A stretch of 64,000 nt of DNA from Dendrolimus kikuchii. Taxonomy: Eukaryota; Arthropoda; Insecta; Lepidoptera; Lasiocampidae. The DNA is taken from positions 24,184,387 to 24,248,386 of the forward strand of contig CM034392.1 of the NCBI GenBank assembly GCA_019925095.2, written 5' to 3'. The notes beneath the pieces are model-generated. The model was not told the DNA's origin. It searched no databases and was given only the letters and a program-made list of their open reading frames with translations. A program made the translations under genes and the position numbers. Positions 47,365 to 59,243 of this stretch are shown here, one piece after another. Numbering within the stretch: position 1 is the stretch's first letter; each line of letters opens with the position of its first letter.

Positions 47365-47640
47365 ACAACTCAAAGGGCCCGGGTTCGAAACCTGGCCGTA
47401 GCGCATGTACCACTTAGACAGTTTTCTGACATAATGCGCATATTATTATAATTACCACATGCTAACAGCGGTCAAGGAAAACATAGTTATGAAACCTGCA
47501 CATCGAGATAATCGATCTGTCAAACCTGCCTGTCAATCCGCCATGGACACGCGTGGCGGGTATACTGTCCGTCCCCACACAGGAGAACGCCCGAGCCCAG
47601 CAGTGGGACGTTCATGGGCTGCTATTATACATTATTATAA
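47365..47640 (+). mobile_element. tRNA-derived SINE, family B, plus strand
   Basis: Head contains GGGTTCGAAACCTGGCC, a good B box. Then AGTTTTCTGACATAATG, ATGGACACGCGTGGCGGGTA and CCCAGCAGTGGGACGTTCAT. Reverse complements of these phrases define the copies at 32703, 54712 and 62213. Confidence 0.78.
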
Positions 47641-47819
47641 GTTTTGCTGAAGTGTATTTTTTCAACTCAACGTCAAGCAACTTAACGAGAGGTCAGGTTA
47701 TACCAGTTCTAAGTTCTAAAAAAAAATCATGTCAATCAAGTGACAGTTGCCATTTTGAAAGTGTTGAAGTTTGACGTCCTGGACCATATGTTTAAGTACT
47801 ACTGAGCAGCGGTATACTT

Positions 47820-48070
47820 TAAGTACATCACTTCGCAGCGTGTTATTGCTGATGATGTAGTGGAACACTTACAAGCCAATAGATGGTGCTGTGCAATAAT
47901 TCATGTCACAATCGTTTCCCGAAAACATACAAAGAATATGTACAAATTTTCAACTATAACAAATGGGCCTAGGCCTGCGAGGAACGACATTAGCCTCGCT
48001 GGAAGATCTTCAATGAAAAGAGAAGTAATGTTAAGAAACTCCTTAGCAAGACGCCTAGTTAAGAATTTTT
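47820..48070 (+). repeat. Module X, diverged and split
   Basis: CACTTCGCAGCGTGTTATTG at one end and AAGAAACTCCTTAGCAAGAC then GCCTAGTTAAG at the other match the two halves of the CGCTTCGCAACRTGTT...AAGAAACTC module found at 37.7, 55.3, 59.0, 59.9 and 60.9 kb. About 160 bp of other sequence lies between. Confidence 0.45.
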
Positions 48071-48504
48071 AATAACTTCATTTCACGACTAAACAGCTCA
48101 TATCTTAAGGAAATATGGCAAGGAAATTATTTTTACCTGGAGAAGGTAATATAACTTTTGTTTCACAAAAAAAATGAATGGCAACGGAGAAGTGGCAAAA
48201 CGAATCGCAGTAAACTTTTAACTTGAAGTTTTATGGGCAGGTTTTCAAATTGGACAAGTACATTAACAATCTGCCCGTAAAACTTCAAGTTAAAATTTTG
48301 TTGCGATTCGTTTTTCCACTTGTCCGTTGAAGTTTCACTTCTACTATGTGTCCCAGCACACATTTCGGTTTTTGGCAGGTTTGCTGCGAATTACGATTTG
48401 GTTAGGTTAGGTACATTTTAATGAATGCATTTTTTATTTAAACATATTTTATTTTATCAAACAAAAAATCTGAATGCGACCCGGAACTAAAAAAACTTCC
48501 ATAG

Positions 48505-48625
48505 TCTATAATAAAACGGTTTTAAGCGCGGTAATTAAAAATGAAATAAATTGCTGCGCTTAAAACCGTTAAAACGTAGTTTTATTATGTATACAAGTCG
48601 CGAAAACCTAAGAAAATATTATCCA
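48505..48625. repeat. Inverted pair of the CGCGCTTAAAACCG repeat
   Basis: AAAACGGTTTTAAGCGCGGT at the left and GCGCTTAAAACCGTTAAAAC at the right flank about 25 bp. The continuation GTATACAAGTCGCGAAAACC is shared with 60300-60320. Confidence 0.6.
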
Positions 48626-49123
48626 TAGTCTACTCTAAAATTATGCCGCCTCTCACCACGTCTACTCTAAAATTAGACTATATAGAAGTTTCACTTCAAA
48701 AATTGAAGTGGTAAAGATTTCATCAGAAATACTTAATTCTTCAATTAAAGAGCATTAATTTGATATTTAGACTTATGTCAAAAAAAAGGAATAAAACGGA
48801 GTAAAAGTGCAGTAACTGTACATTCTGAAGTAGCGATGAGCAGTACACGTGTGAGTCAGTACATTTGTCCCGTACAAAATACATTTGTACTGATACGGCT
48901 CAAAATTTGAAATGGACCACTTCAAAATTTTTGTCACGCTACTACTCAAAAGTAAGAGGAAAGACGGAACGAGGCTCATGCTACAACAGTACAATAACGC
49001 CTCTACGGATATTGACATAACAAAGAGGGACAACATGACAATGTCATAGTACGGCTGTTAGTAAAATGAGGTGACCGAGGCCGAGCACGTCCGATTCTTA
49101 AAGAACATTTCCGAAATAGTTTT

Positions 49124-49285
49124 ACATACATACATACATACATAACTTCACGCCAGTTCCCTTGCGGGGTAGGCACGAACAACAGAGCGACATTTAAGCT
49201 TATTCTTACACACCTCACTCGCTTCTTTGACATTCATAGCTCTTGTCATGCACGCTCGTCTGTTCTTAAGGCTCCTGACATCGCC
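49124..49285 (-). mobile_element. (CATA)n-tailed LINE 3' end, copy 4
   Basis: Minus-strand insertion flanked by TAGTTTT (49117-49123 and 49286-49292). Confidence 0.85.
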
Positions 49286-49726
49286 TAGTTTTGAACGGGA
49301 CAAATGAGGGAATGACGCTCACCGCCTCACCGACCTCATCGCTTCAAATGTCCTCGCCTCAGTTGACGTGGTACATTGTACTGGTTCAGTACAAAATGTC
49401 ATGTTACTCTTACAAACTCATTTTAAAATCATGTACTGCCCAACACTACTCTGAAGGAAGTGAAATAATGAATAAGGACGAAATCCTGTTTAAAATCTAT
49501 TTTCATCATAAATTGACCTTAAAAAAACGAACACGTATGATTTCTGTATTTCCTGTTAAACTAATTTACTTTAATTAAAATTGTTTATTTCCTTACGAAA
49601 CAAATTTGAAACAACCTGTTGTGCGAGATTAAGATACGATGATAGATTTGCAAAAGACTGGTGGATACAGATGGTAACAAATAATTTTGATACTTCGTAC
49701 GTTCTGCCATATTATTCTATTCTATC

Positions 49727-50720
49727 TTTGTTGTTGATGGCTCCAACGCCTTTGGCATTGATTTTGCCAATGTCATAGTAAAAGAGGCAGGTGTTAATAG
49801 ACGCTAATATAGCTGGCAAAATCAAGAAATTTCCATAGTCGGTAATCTTTTTCCAGAAACCTGAGGACAAGACAACACAAACAGTTATGTTAGACTAACT
49901 ACATTATAGGAATATATTGTTAAGTGATAAAAATTTACATAAAATCAATATATGCTTACTATAAACTAAAGTCAGAAGGAAATTAATATTAATTGGGCGA
50001 GGAATATCAAGGGGCAGAATATCATAAAGGGGTGAAGATAAATTTGGACAGTTAAAAAATATGTGTTCCAGAGAACCTTCGGCAAGACCACATTCACACA
50101 GAGAATGATCACGTACCCTGATCTTAGCCAAAAAGACTGGGGTGCATATAAAACCTAATCTTAAGCGAATGATAGCTGAAGTCATCTTTTTGGGGAGATT
50201 ACGGAATCGGAAGAACCAAGGAAATTGAGCCAAATGAGGTTGAAGTTGTCCATAATATTTGCCTTTAGATTGGCAGGATTGGTGCCATAACTCACTCCAA
50301 GATTTAAACATTTGGGATTTGGAGAGGGTACGAAGGTCCCTAGGAAAGCACTTGTTGAATTTTTCACAGCCTGAGTGGACAGCTTGTTTGGCACAGTTAT
50401 CAGCCGTCTCATTTCCACTAATTCCTGAGTGGCCGGGAATCCAAGCTAGAACTACTTCTAAGCCCATGTCATGACAGCGTTGAAGAGTGTCTTTAATTTG
50501 AAGTGAAATGGTAAATATATCCTTAGATCTAAAGGGGGACTTAGCAATGTCTTGTAGACAGCTCAAAGAATCAGTGAAAACAATTGACTTTCTTATCCTA
50601 TGAGACTCTATGTAGAGTGTGGCTTCAAGGATGGCGATTGCCTCACCTGTGAAAACCGAACTGTAACTGGGGAGTTTATAATTAAGAATTATTTTATACT
50701 GCCATATTATAATACCCTTT
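49727..50720 (-). mobile_element. I-like LINE, copy B, 5'-truncated
   Basis: Minus-strand partner of the LINE at 1-2376. Homology runs from mid RNase H to the 3' UTR (GGCATTGATTTTGCCAATGT). Its 3' tail is a short (CAA)n, unlike the GTGAA tail of copy A. Confidence 0.85.
49904..50720 (-). pseudogene. Truncated RNase H and C-terminus of LINE copy B
   Basis: The minus-strand frame is open from about 50720 to the stop at 49904. The first ATG (50566) is internal and not a true start; the residues before it (KLPSYSSVFTGEAIAILEAT) are clearly RNase H. Motifs present: TDSLSCLQDIAKSPFRSKD, AWIPGHSGISGNETADNCAK, and the terminal CECGLAEGSLEHIFFNC. The reverse transcriptase and the first catalytic Asp of RNase H are missing, so the product would be inactive. 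Identity to copy A by eye is around 75-80%. Confidence 0.87.
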
Positions 50721-50804
50721 CTAAGCGTTTATTTCACTTATGACAGCTCGATGACGGATCAATTAGTAATGTCCTAATGCGTTACCGACTCGATTTGTTA
50801 TAAA

Positions 50805-51110
50805 AAGACCCCGAAAGCCACAAACACGTACCCACTACCAATGGACACATATTTGCGACATTTCAGGGCCTCCTGGTGTGCAGCAACAGCCCTGGCTGTC
50901 ACGGCTGTGTCTGGAAGATGGGACGCCGCCAAAGTATCGACACAAGTTGCGTCCCATCTTCCATGGCACCAACGACATCCCGTCTGGTCTCTTACCATCG
51001 TCGCGGCACAGCCCATTCGGTTCAAGAACAGCTGGTGCCCCGGCGGTAAAAAGAGACCGACGGATAATGTCATTGAGTGTAGCATGCCGTGACATTCTGC
51101 CAGCGCTCCT
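50805..51110 (-). pseudogene. LINE C-terminal nuclease-like domain fragment, frame-shifted
   Basis: Minus strand, two overlapping frames. One reads [38 protein letters not shown] and VPWKMGR. The other continues [17 protein letters not shown] and [18 protein letters not shown] frame change near the GR dipeptide joins them. The RPD...DAT pattern is suggestive of a restriction-like (PD-D/E-XK) nuclease, as in some LINEs. The downstream part of such a protein is seen at 10828-11365 and 55490-55705. The clade is not certain. Confidence 0.65.
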
Positions 51111-51250
51111 TGCGCATTTAACTTATTTATATAATTTTGCTAAATAACACTATATCGTGTAATAAATATACCCACGTTTCAATTAACATACTTTACATAT
51201 ATTAAATAAGCCATTTTTGTAATAAAGTTTTTTTTTTTAATAAAATAGAA
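51111..51250 (+). repeat. 3' UTR piece shared with 11330-11380
   Basis: TTAAATAAGCCATTTTTGTA then ATAAAG is identical to the 3' end of the LINE fragment at 11.3 kb. It is followed by a T run here instead of an A run. Confidence 0.5.
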
Positions 51251-51807
51251 TATTTTTTATTTTCAATTCGATTACATTTGATTTATTTACGTATAGTGTC
51301 GATGGTTAAATAGTCTGTGCGTTACATGAATCACAGCACATCACTATTATGTCACCCACAACAATGAAGTACAAATATTTTCAATTGTCTCACGTGGGTT
51401 TTACTGTCAAGAAATATGTAACTTGATAGACGTGCGAACGTCAAAAGTAAAATAAACGCTTGGGACCAGTATAATAATGTCTGTATTATATTTTCATGAT
51501 TCTCTTTATTTTACCAAAAATCATCGAGTCCGAATCCTAACTAATATGGTAAATGTGAGTTGGTTTGTTTGTGACGCTCTAAGGCCTTAACTACGCAACA
51601 GATCGTCATGATATGTTGCGTACACGTTGTCAGGGGTATAGAAAAGAATATAGGATGTCTTTCATCTAGAAAAAAAAAAATTGCTCCCGTGGATTAGGCT
51701 TTTTTAAATTGAAACTTCTTTAGAATCGTTGTGATTTGAAATTTGATGAAACGAAAAAGCGATACTAAAAACCGATAAACACATAAATCTATAGTACATC
51801 TCTATAA
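51251..51807. other. Intergenic; family C piece at 51710-51795
   Basis: AAACGAAAAAGCGATACTAA and ACACATAAATCTATAG belong to repeat family C. The rest is not recognised. Confidence 0.45.
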
Positions 51808-52006
51808 TCTCTATAAATATTTATTATAAACGCGAAAGTTGGTAAGAATGTATGGATGTATGTTTGTTACTCTTTCACGCAAAAACTACTGAATGGATTT
51901 TCATCAGAATAACACATAGGCTGTAATTTATAAAGGTATTGAGTGCATTATCCAAAATATAAAGATTTTCCATCACCACGCGGATGAAACCGCAGGCACA
52001 AGCTAG
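51808..52006 (+). mobile_element. Non-autonomous Helitron, 199 bp
   Basis: Starts TCTCTATAAATATTTATTAT after an A and ends GCAGGCACAAGCTAG before a T. GCGG and CCGC near the end could form the terminal hairpin. Confidence 0.75.
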
Positions 52007-52948
52007 TACCTAATAAAATATACCTGTATATAAAATTTTTGTATATAGCAAAAACATTGGTTTTGAATATCATAGGCTGACTTGTTTTGTGTGTTATTTT
52101 ATTCACAGTAGCTATTAACAAGCACGTTTTACACATCCAACTTTATTCCTAGCATTCCTATACTGTATTAATATCATACAAGCATTGCAAGTATGGCAGC
52201 TTTGCAACTATCACTTCTGACTGAAGTTGACACACCAGTCCCTCAAGTACTACGAAATTTTACGGCCGTAAATTTCGAAAACTCGTAAGATCAACATTAA
52301 CAACTTTATGAATGGAACTTTTCAATGCAAAAGTCAATGAACAGGTATGTAGGTCGAGTGTAATCCAAGATTTCACGGTATACCAATGATTTCTTGTATT
52401 TAAAAGCTCTTAATTGCTAAGGCAATATTTATAAAACTATGTGTTATTGAAGAAACGGTACTTAGGTAAGATCGCTAGTAATTGACCATGTACTGTATAT
52501 AGCTATACAACTGAGCAAATAAACCCAGAACACCAACAAAAAATATACAAAAGATAAAGAACGAGAAGAATTATGATACCCATTGCTTCTAGCAACCTAG
52601 TTCATCAGAAATATTTAAAAAAAAAGCCAAGAAAATAACTAAAGCTATTTAAATGCATAGCTGTATGTATAGTTTTATTTTTAGTTTGTATAACATGTAT
52701 TACTGCATTATATATATGAATATTATAAATATATGTAACATGAATATCTGTATATTTATTCAATATTATTTTTTTGTTACTTATATACTATATACAACAT
52801 CTGCTATATAGGGGACGCTACAGCAGGCATTATTTTACATTATTTTATTTTGTTAAATATACTACATTTATATAGAGCTTAACATAAACAAACTCTTTAT
52901 TACAGTCTTGGTCTTGCACAAATACACTGTAAAGCGTGTAGTATCCAG
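52007..52948. other. Intergenic, nothing recognised
   Basis: AT-rich, no ORF or repeat that I can support. Confidence 0.5.
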
Positions 52949-52961
52949 TAATTGGCAACAT

Positions 52962-53096
52962 ACATACATACATAACTTCACGCCAGTTCCCTTGCGGGGT
53001 AGGCACGAACAACAGAGCGCCATTTAGGCTTATTCTTACACACCTCACTTGCTTCTTTGACATTCATAACTCTTGCCATGCACACTCGTCTGTTCT
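52962..53096 (-). mobile_element. (CATA)n-tailed LINE 3' end, copy 5
   Basis: Minus-strand insertion flanked by the 13-bp direct repeat TAATTGGCAACAT (52949-52961 and 53097-53109). Confidence 0.87.
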
Positions 53097-53109
53097 TAAT
53101 TGGCAACAT

Positions 53110-53720
53110 TCATATTAAACAGAGTTGAATGTTTTAAGTTATAAATATAGCTGTTGGATATGTAATAAATAAATAAATCGAATTAAAGTAGCTACAGAAT
53201 ACGTACATTCAAACTATCTCCACTCATGGCGCTTAAAATATATTGAAAAGAGATGCCTATATACTCGCATATACATTATTTATAAAGTTGTCACTATTAC
53301 AAAGGTAGATAGTGACACATCAGTACTATACTCAGCTCTGGTTCCACGAAAATGACAAACGGAGAATTTACTCAATAAGTGTTGCGTTTCGGATGCGCGA
53401 TGTTGCGCAAGCGCAGGTGTACGAAATGTCAGGTGGCGGGCAACGGAGATTGCGCGCGCGCCACGCTTGGCCATTGCTGCAAAGTTCGCACTGCATTGGA
53501 GACATTTGGAGATAGTGGTTGACTCGTCTTCTACTAATAAGGTTCCAATACCTAAAAGTTTATTTTATAGTGTATATATAGAACAATCTATAGATAAATG
53601 AGAGAACAAAATCTAAATAATCAGTATGAACAGTAAACGTAACAAACAAGTAGATCCAGCACATTATAATCGATAGATATAAGAAACCATGTAAATAGCA
53701 AATAAAACAGTTTGTAATAG
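53110..53720. other. Intergenic with GC-rich patch and NRF1-like site
   Basis: TGCGCAAGCGCA at 53404-53415 lies in a GC-rich stretch, 53395-53490. No supported gene. Confidence 0.4.
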
Positions 53721-53724
53721 ATAT

Positions 53725-54244
53725 TGTTACGAGCTACAGGACTCGAATTAAAATAAATGCCGTTGGAATTACTATAGAGTATATTAGAACTGTACAAACA
53801 CGTATAAAAGAGGTACAAAATAAAACTGGATGCAACCAGTTCACACTGCACGGTTCAATGCAATTCAACACGCGCAAAGTCCGTCACTATGTCGCTAATC
53901 GAAAGTACTACACACGTTTTAATCGTATCGTAGTCGTAGCTTGACTGCCTCACCCCGTCACCCCTCCGTTCGGTCATTATTTTATACTCAAGTGTATAAT
54001 AGAACAAAGGATCGCGTTCACCGAATTAATCTCGCACACCTGGCAAGCTTCGACGGCCATAAAAAAAGGATTAGTTCGACTCTAATTACAGCCATAAAAT
54101 ATGTACGATAACAATAGATGTTTTTAAAGTTTAAACACGAAGTAAACAAAAGAACTCCGAATGCGGGAGGGGCAATAAACAAGGTGCGCAGCATTTCTTT
54201 TTCGGTATGTAACAATAGGTATGCAGGGGGCCCAACTTGTAACA
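53725..54244 (-). mobile_element. Solo LTR, family L, with 4-bp target duplication
   Basis: TGTTACGAGC at the left, CTTGTAACA at the right; flanked by ATAT (53721-53724 and 54245-54248). A 4-base insertion (AAAT) interrupts the GAATTAAAATGCCG block relative to other copies. Confidence 0.83.
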
Positions 54245-54257
54245 ATATGTATATATT

Positions 54258-54628
54258 ATCCGTGCAGGAACGGAGAAAGAATACAATTTCCTGTGGGTCC
54301 GATCACACCGGTCTGTCGTAAGAGGCGACTAAATAACCCACAGCCAGGTATAGCTATTTGCCCGTCTGGATGGCAACCACTCTTGGTTTAGAGTATGCCG
54401 CCATAACAGCCTTGAGTTGTGTTCCGGTATTAGTGGCTAAGTTCCAGGCTCCCTTAAGAGAGCAGCAGCACATTTGTAACGCCTTTTGTGTTGCAAATGT
54501 CTATAGGCGATGGTAACCGCTTTCCATCAGGGGAGCCGTCTGCCTGGCTGTGGGTTGTTTTGTCGCCTGTTACAACAAGTCGCCAGGCCGCCGGAAATTG
54601 TATTATTTTTCCATTCCTGCACAGATAA
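54258..54628. mobile_element. SINE-like family A composite, tail-to-tail
   Basis: A plus-strand copy (54258-54545) breaks off at GAGCCGTCTGCCTG and is joined directly to a minus-strand head segment (GCTGTGGGTTGTTTTGTCGC to TTCCTGCACAGAT). Confidence 0.78.
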
Positions 54629-54711
54629 AACACACGAATATGTGTGTTTGTCTACCGATTATCTGCCGAAAGTAATGTACAGAGGTAATCCGCGTCATCA
54701 CCATAATATAT

Positions 54712-54985
54712 AATAACAGCCCATAAATGCCCCAATGCTGGGCTCCGGCCTTCCATTATAGAGAGAACGGACAGTATACCCGCCACGCTTGTCCAAGGCG
54801 GCTTAGCAGGTTTGACACATCGGTTATCTCGGTGTGCAGGTTGCATCATGATGTTTTTCTTCACCGATGTCAGCACGTGGTAATTGTAACAATATGCTCT
54901 TTAGGTCAGAAAACTGCCTAAGTGGCGCATGCGTTCCGGCCAGGATCGAACACGAGCCCTTTGCATCTGAGACGCGTGCGCTAGT
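54712..54985 (-). mobile_element. tRNA-derived SINE, family B
   Basis: Minus copy, CAGCCCATAAATGCCCCAAT at the tail side and CCAGGATCGAACACGAGCCC at the tRNA-like head. Confidence 0.77.
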
Positions 54986-55146
54986 ACAATGACTTATATA
55001 GTCAACATAATACAGTCATAGTATAATTAGCTGTTTTCAAATATTTTTTATATTTAATTTCGTATCACAGAAAGACTTCAAATTTAATTTATTAGTATAT
55101 ATTTTGTATACTTGTGTGTTTATTATTGGACACGTTACTACGAAAA

Positions 55147-55844
55147 TCTATATATGTATATAAAAATCAATTGCTGTTCGTTAGTCTCGTTAAAACTCGA
55201 GATCGGCTGGACCGATTTGGCTTATTTTGGGTTTTGAATTATTTGTGGAAGTCCAGGGAACGTTTAAAAGGTGAGTAAATAAAAAAATGCTTGAAATATA
55301 GTAAAATGTACACCGCTTCGCAACGTGTTGATGCTGTAAAGGAGAAGAAGCGGCAAGAAACTCCCCAGCAACACGTCTAGCTAAATATTGTTTTTCTTTA
55401 TATTTCTTATTCTATTTATATCTCAAGTTCTCTTTATGGATTTATAACATATAGTCGAATGCAATGCAAGAAAACTTAACTTATTTGTATTGTATTCTAC
55501 TCATAGTCCCTCAAGACTATAAGTAGAATACTGAGCCCAGATCACCGTCTTCTATGGGTAAAGTGCCCAGAAGGCTGGCTACGTTTCCTCGCTGGATCGC
55601 CATACTGATCCGTTGGCCGAGGTAAGCACCAGCCCTCTGATGACCCGAAGAGTCAATGAGTCGTTTCGATAAATTTTGGTAGAGGCTCATGGCCTCAGGA
55701 ACATATATATAGTAAAAACAACAATTTCGCTATCCCTTAGAAACTATTCCTATCTGTCAAACATTTGATGTTCGTCCCATCGTTCAGAAATCAACGTTTT
55801 TTTTATTGATTCTGAGGTGGTACGAATTTTGCCGGGTCAGCTAG
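55147..55844 (+). mobile_element. Helitron carrying fragments of two other repeats
   Basis: Begins TCTATATATGTATATAAAAA after an A and ends TTTTGCCGGGTCAGCTAG before a T. Inside are module X (55310-55385) and, in reverse, the LINE C-terminal fragment also seen at 10996-11190 (55490-55705; its frame is intact here and includes AYLGQRISMAIQRGN). No Rep/helicase gene, so non-autonomous. Confidence 0.8.
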
Positions 55845-56139
55845 TTATTAATATAAAACATATTTTACAAAGTAACATACATCAATCTATTGCGATGCTT
55901 TCGCAACTTGTCCGCTGACCTTCGCCCGCCGTGGGAACCCGCTGTCGGCGCTTGTCAAATTATTCATATTATTACCAATGATCAAGTCAAAGTGTCGAAG
56001 GGTAGGTCAAAATTATACTTGCTTATAATGATTTATTTCAAGCAAGATTTAGAAGCAGCTCCAAGAACTTAGAATTCCGTTGCCCCCTCTAGAATTATAT
56101 GCCCCAATGCAGAAAATGGTTCAAGATGCTAACTCATTT
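55845..56139. other. Intergenic, nothing recognised
   Basis: No ORF or repeat that I can support. Confidence 0.4.
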
Positions 56140-56498
56140 TGCGCAATTTTGAACACAACTCAGGGTGGTTATGGCGGCATACTCTAGACCAGCGGTGATA
56201 GCCATCCAGACGGGCAAATATCCTACCACCTGGCTGTGGGTTGTTTTGTCGCCTTTTACGACAGGCTGCCCCAACGCAGGAATTAGTATTCTATCTATGT
56301 CCGTTCCTCTCTCTTTTCTTTCATTCAATTGAGGTCGGCACAATATGTCTTTTCCTTCCACACTCCTCTATTCTGCCATACATCTTCTGTCACACCACAA
56401 ATCATCATATCATCCTTCACACAATGCATCCATCTTTTTTTTGGAATACCTTTACATTTGTACCCATAACATTCTATGTCCGTTCCTGCACGGATAAA
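56140..56498 (-). mobile_element. SINE-like family A, interrupted by a LINE end
   Basis: Minus copy beginning at GAACACAACTCAGGGTGGTT and ending CCGTTCCTGCACGGAT; its head is split by an insertion at 56309-56472. Confidence 0.8.
56309..56472 (-). mobile_element. LINE 3' end inserted in SINE
   Basis: Flanked by the 15-bp repeat TCTATGTCCGTTCCT (56294-56308 and 56473-56487). On the minus strand it encodes KKRWMHCVKDDMMICGV and WKEKTYCADLN, a common LINE C-terminal pattern, then a stop. Confidence 0.75.
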
Positions 56499-58300
56499 AT
56501 CTAACTATCGATATATTCCGGCGAATGTCCCATCCCTACAAGCCTCACCTGTCCAAGGGACAGTTCCCCTAATCCCCGCCGCTAATGGGCACCATAAAAT
56601 CTCAAGCGATTCGTCGCGGCCCGCTTTGTTATTACTCGGAGATCTTCCGTGTTATGATCCGGGCCGATTTAATCTCGAAATGCATTTATTTTCATCGTTG
56701 CCTACAATGGCCCGGAGCCGCTAACTTACAGCACTTTACATTTCTATGTTTTTGAGTTTTATGTGTTGTTATTTTTATTTATATGTTATGTAGCGAGTTG
56801 TGTTGAAAAGGATATTTTGTGAGATGTCTATTAAATTCACCCCTAGCGGTTATCACAACAAAACGACTGCTAGACATAGACACTGTTCGACATATAACCG
56901 GTTTTTCTTACTAGATCAAACCTTTTCTAATTCAATATCTGATTTTAGGCTTTAAGTTGGTTAAGATATTTAAGTATCATTTCAATCTTCATCATGACAA
57001 TGCAAGTTTTGTAGCAGATCTTCATGCTCTCAACTGTTTATCATACACCTCTCAAATTTACTCCACTAATTCAGATCTTCAGCCTATCGGACTGGACGGT
57101 ATGCTACACTACGAAACTCCATCTTCACTCCAAGCCTCATCTAATTTGTGAGCTGTTTCTGCGACAGATATGACTGGTCCATCCCCACGTCAGCTTGCTA
57201 ATTGTTGAATTACGTCAATTAACCATGGTCTCGTTTGATGTTGAGCGAAGATATAATCTATGATAGAGCACACTTATCTAGAAGGACCTATTCCCATAGA
57301 ACTTCAATACACACGTTGTAGGTATCGGGAATAACAGATTCCGGCAGTGAATTCCAATTTTTGCAATGTGTACCTATATAAAATAAAGAAGGTGGATGCA
57401 AAGCGTCTGTGGTTTGTCCACCATAACCGATGCTGCATATATCAGTGAGTCTGCTTGTCTCATGGTGGAACAGAGACAGCGGGATCTGATTGAAGAAATC
57501 TTAATGCACACTCTCCAAAGTGTATTCGGTGAATTTTCGAGCCTTTGGTTCTTTTATATCCTCATTTCAAATTTTATCCACAAGAGAGACTGCGAGCATA
57601 TCTCGCTGAGTAGCTTAGAATTTTTATACCAATTCTGCCGTATACACTGTCTACGCTTCGTCGGTAAACGGGCTTATTATATTTTTTCTTGTCATGTGGT
57701 TACTGGCCCGAAGGATCAAGTTCCTCGGCCTATGTTTTCCTTTTTTACCATTAAAACCCCTCTTGTGGTCGCCGAAGGAAGTTTCGTGCTTTTAACGTAA
57801 TATACAGATCCTGTGGTTTTGATACACCATGGTTCTCATGTCATTAGAGAATTTTTTTTGTTGTATTTTTTACTCAATTTGAATAAAAGTCACACGGGAG
57901 TATCGTGATGGTCGTATTAGACAGTATCAATGATGTAATTAAGATAATGTGAAGTAATACCGTCAATTTTTAAACGTTTTTCTTTTAATATAGAATATGT
58001 GCTTCTACTAATATAGTGGTTACTTTCAACTATAGAAGTTTGAAATACCAGGGTCCAAGTTAACGCTAGAATGAGGGGACCTCATCGTATAAATGGTCCA
58101 GAGAGTTTCGATATATTACCGCAGCACGCTTAATAGGAAGGTATAAAGTGGGACAGTCCCTCTCTTTATAATAGGAGGAGCTCCTTGAGCCACCGCCTTC
58201 AGGACTTGATGCGTCTCTGGTTCCCGAAGTCCTGATATACGACGATGAGATGGAAAACCGTGGTAGTTAGTTGGTAGGTCCGAGCATGCCATCGGGAGTT
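56499..58300. other. Intergenic; GC-rich patch and undefined ORF
   Basis: 56510-56720 is GC-richer with no matching repeat in the window. A 134-codon ORF at 57396-57800 has no recognisable domain. Confidence 0.4.
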
Positions 58301-58629
58301 CAATACTATCCTACTGCTATCCCCGAGTGATGAGGTGTCCATGATTGATTATACCTCGAAAAATACGAAAGATGAGATGAAAAGGCCGAATTAGCAGGTA
58401 TGAGACAGAAGGATCAGGCAGAAAAAATGGGATAGGATCGATGGAATAGTGGGGATAAGGGGAGGAAATTGAGTCATCGGAACTCTGACTCGTTGTACGA
58501 ATGAATGAACGAGTCTTATTTGTAGAAATACAGGTTATGGTTTTACATGATATGGTAATTGGGTACACGCCAACACGATGAGCTGAAGGCTAACCGTTAC
58601 AAGCCGATATTCTGTGAAAACCAGCCCAG

Positions 58630-59243
58630 TCAGCTGTAATCAAGATATGGGAGCTGCATGCATCTAGTCATCGCAGTGGACAACGAACTACGGGGTAGCA
58701 CATTTTTTTTTTTGGAGCTGGACCCAGCCGAATCGCCGCAGATGGCTGTTTCAGCGATACCGGACTTTGGGGGTTTCCCGACTCCGTGGTAGCGGAGGCA
58801 TTCAGCCCGGAAGCAGCGCGCTCGAGGAGGCATCTCCTGTGAGGTTCAACCTCGGCTCGACCGCTGCGGGGGATTGACTCTATATTGAAATTTAGCCGTA
58901 AAAGGCTGAATGAGCTAAGCCAACAGGCTGAAGTGATTATTTGGGGACTTATTATCGACTCCGCCGGCGGAGCCGATCCTAGTCTATCATTACTACCGCT
59001 TCGCAACGTCGTAGCTGGAGGAGAAGAAGCGGCGGAAGAAACTATCCAGCAACACGCCGAAGCTAATCTGGTAGCACAACGCGGGAGCGCACATATTAGT
59101 TGCTCTGTCTCGCTCGCACATCACCCGTCCCACTCACGCATTGTGCTATATATTGCACTAGCTGTACGACTTGTTAATATTTGTACTTAAGGTTACCGTT
59201 TCTAAATAAATTTGTTCACTTCAGTTCATAACAGCACTCGACA
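58630..59243 (-). mobile_element. Second copy of the GC-rich, hairpin-rich element
   Basis: Minus-strand homologue of 37272-38115. The LTR-like head is 59069-59243, module X is 58995-59062, and the A run (T run on plus) is near 58702-58712, followed by GTTCGTTGTCCACTGCGATG on the minus strand. Hairpins at 58957-58974 (palindrome CTCCGCCGGCGGAG) and 58782-58797. About 230 bp present between head and module at 37 kb is absent here. The 112-codon minus ORF (58668-59006) overlaps it; its product is not recognised. Confidence 0.6.

Noticed and set aside
47365..47425. Free-standing tRNA gene
   Set aside because: The B box is good, but the sequence is the head of a SINE with other copies in the window and does not form a full tRNA.
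56957..57151. LHHDN motif suggesting a mariner transposase
   Set aside because: Only one short phrase matches; the residues after it do not follow the transposase, and no terminal repeats were found.
57396..57800. 134-codon plus-strand ORF
   Set aside because: No recognisable domain or start context, and it sits in undefined repeat-like sequence. Kept only as part of an intergenic entry.
58668..59006. 112-codon minus ORF as a gene
   Set aside because: It overlaps a repeat with a second copy at 37 kb in which the frame is not conserved.
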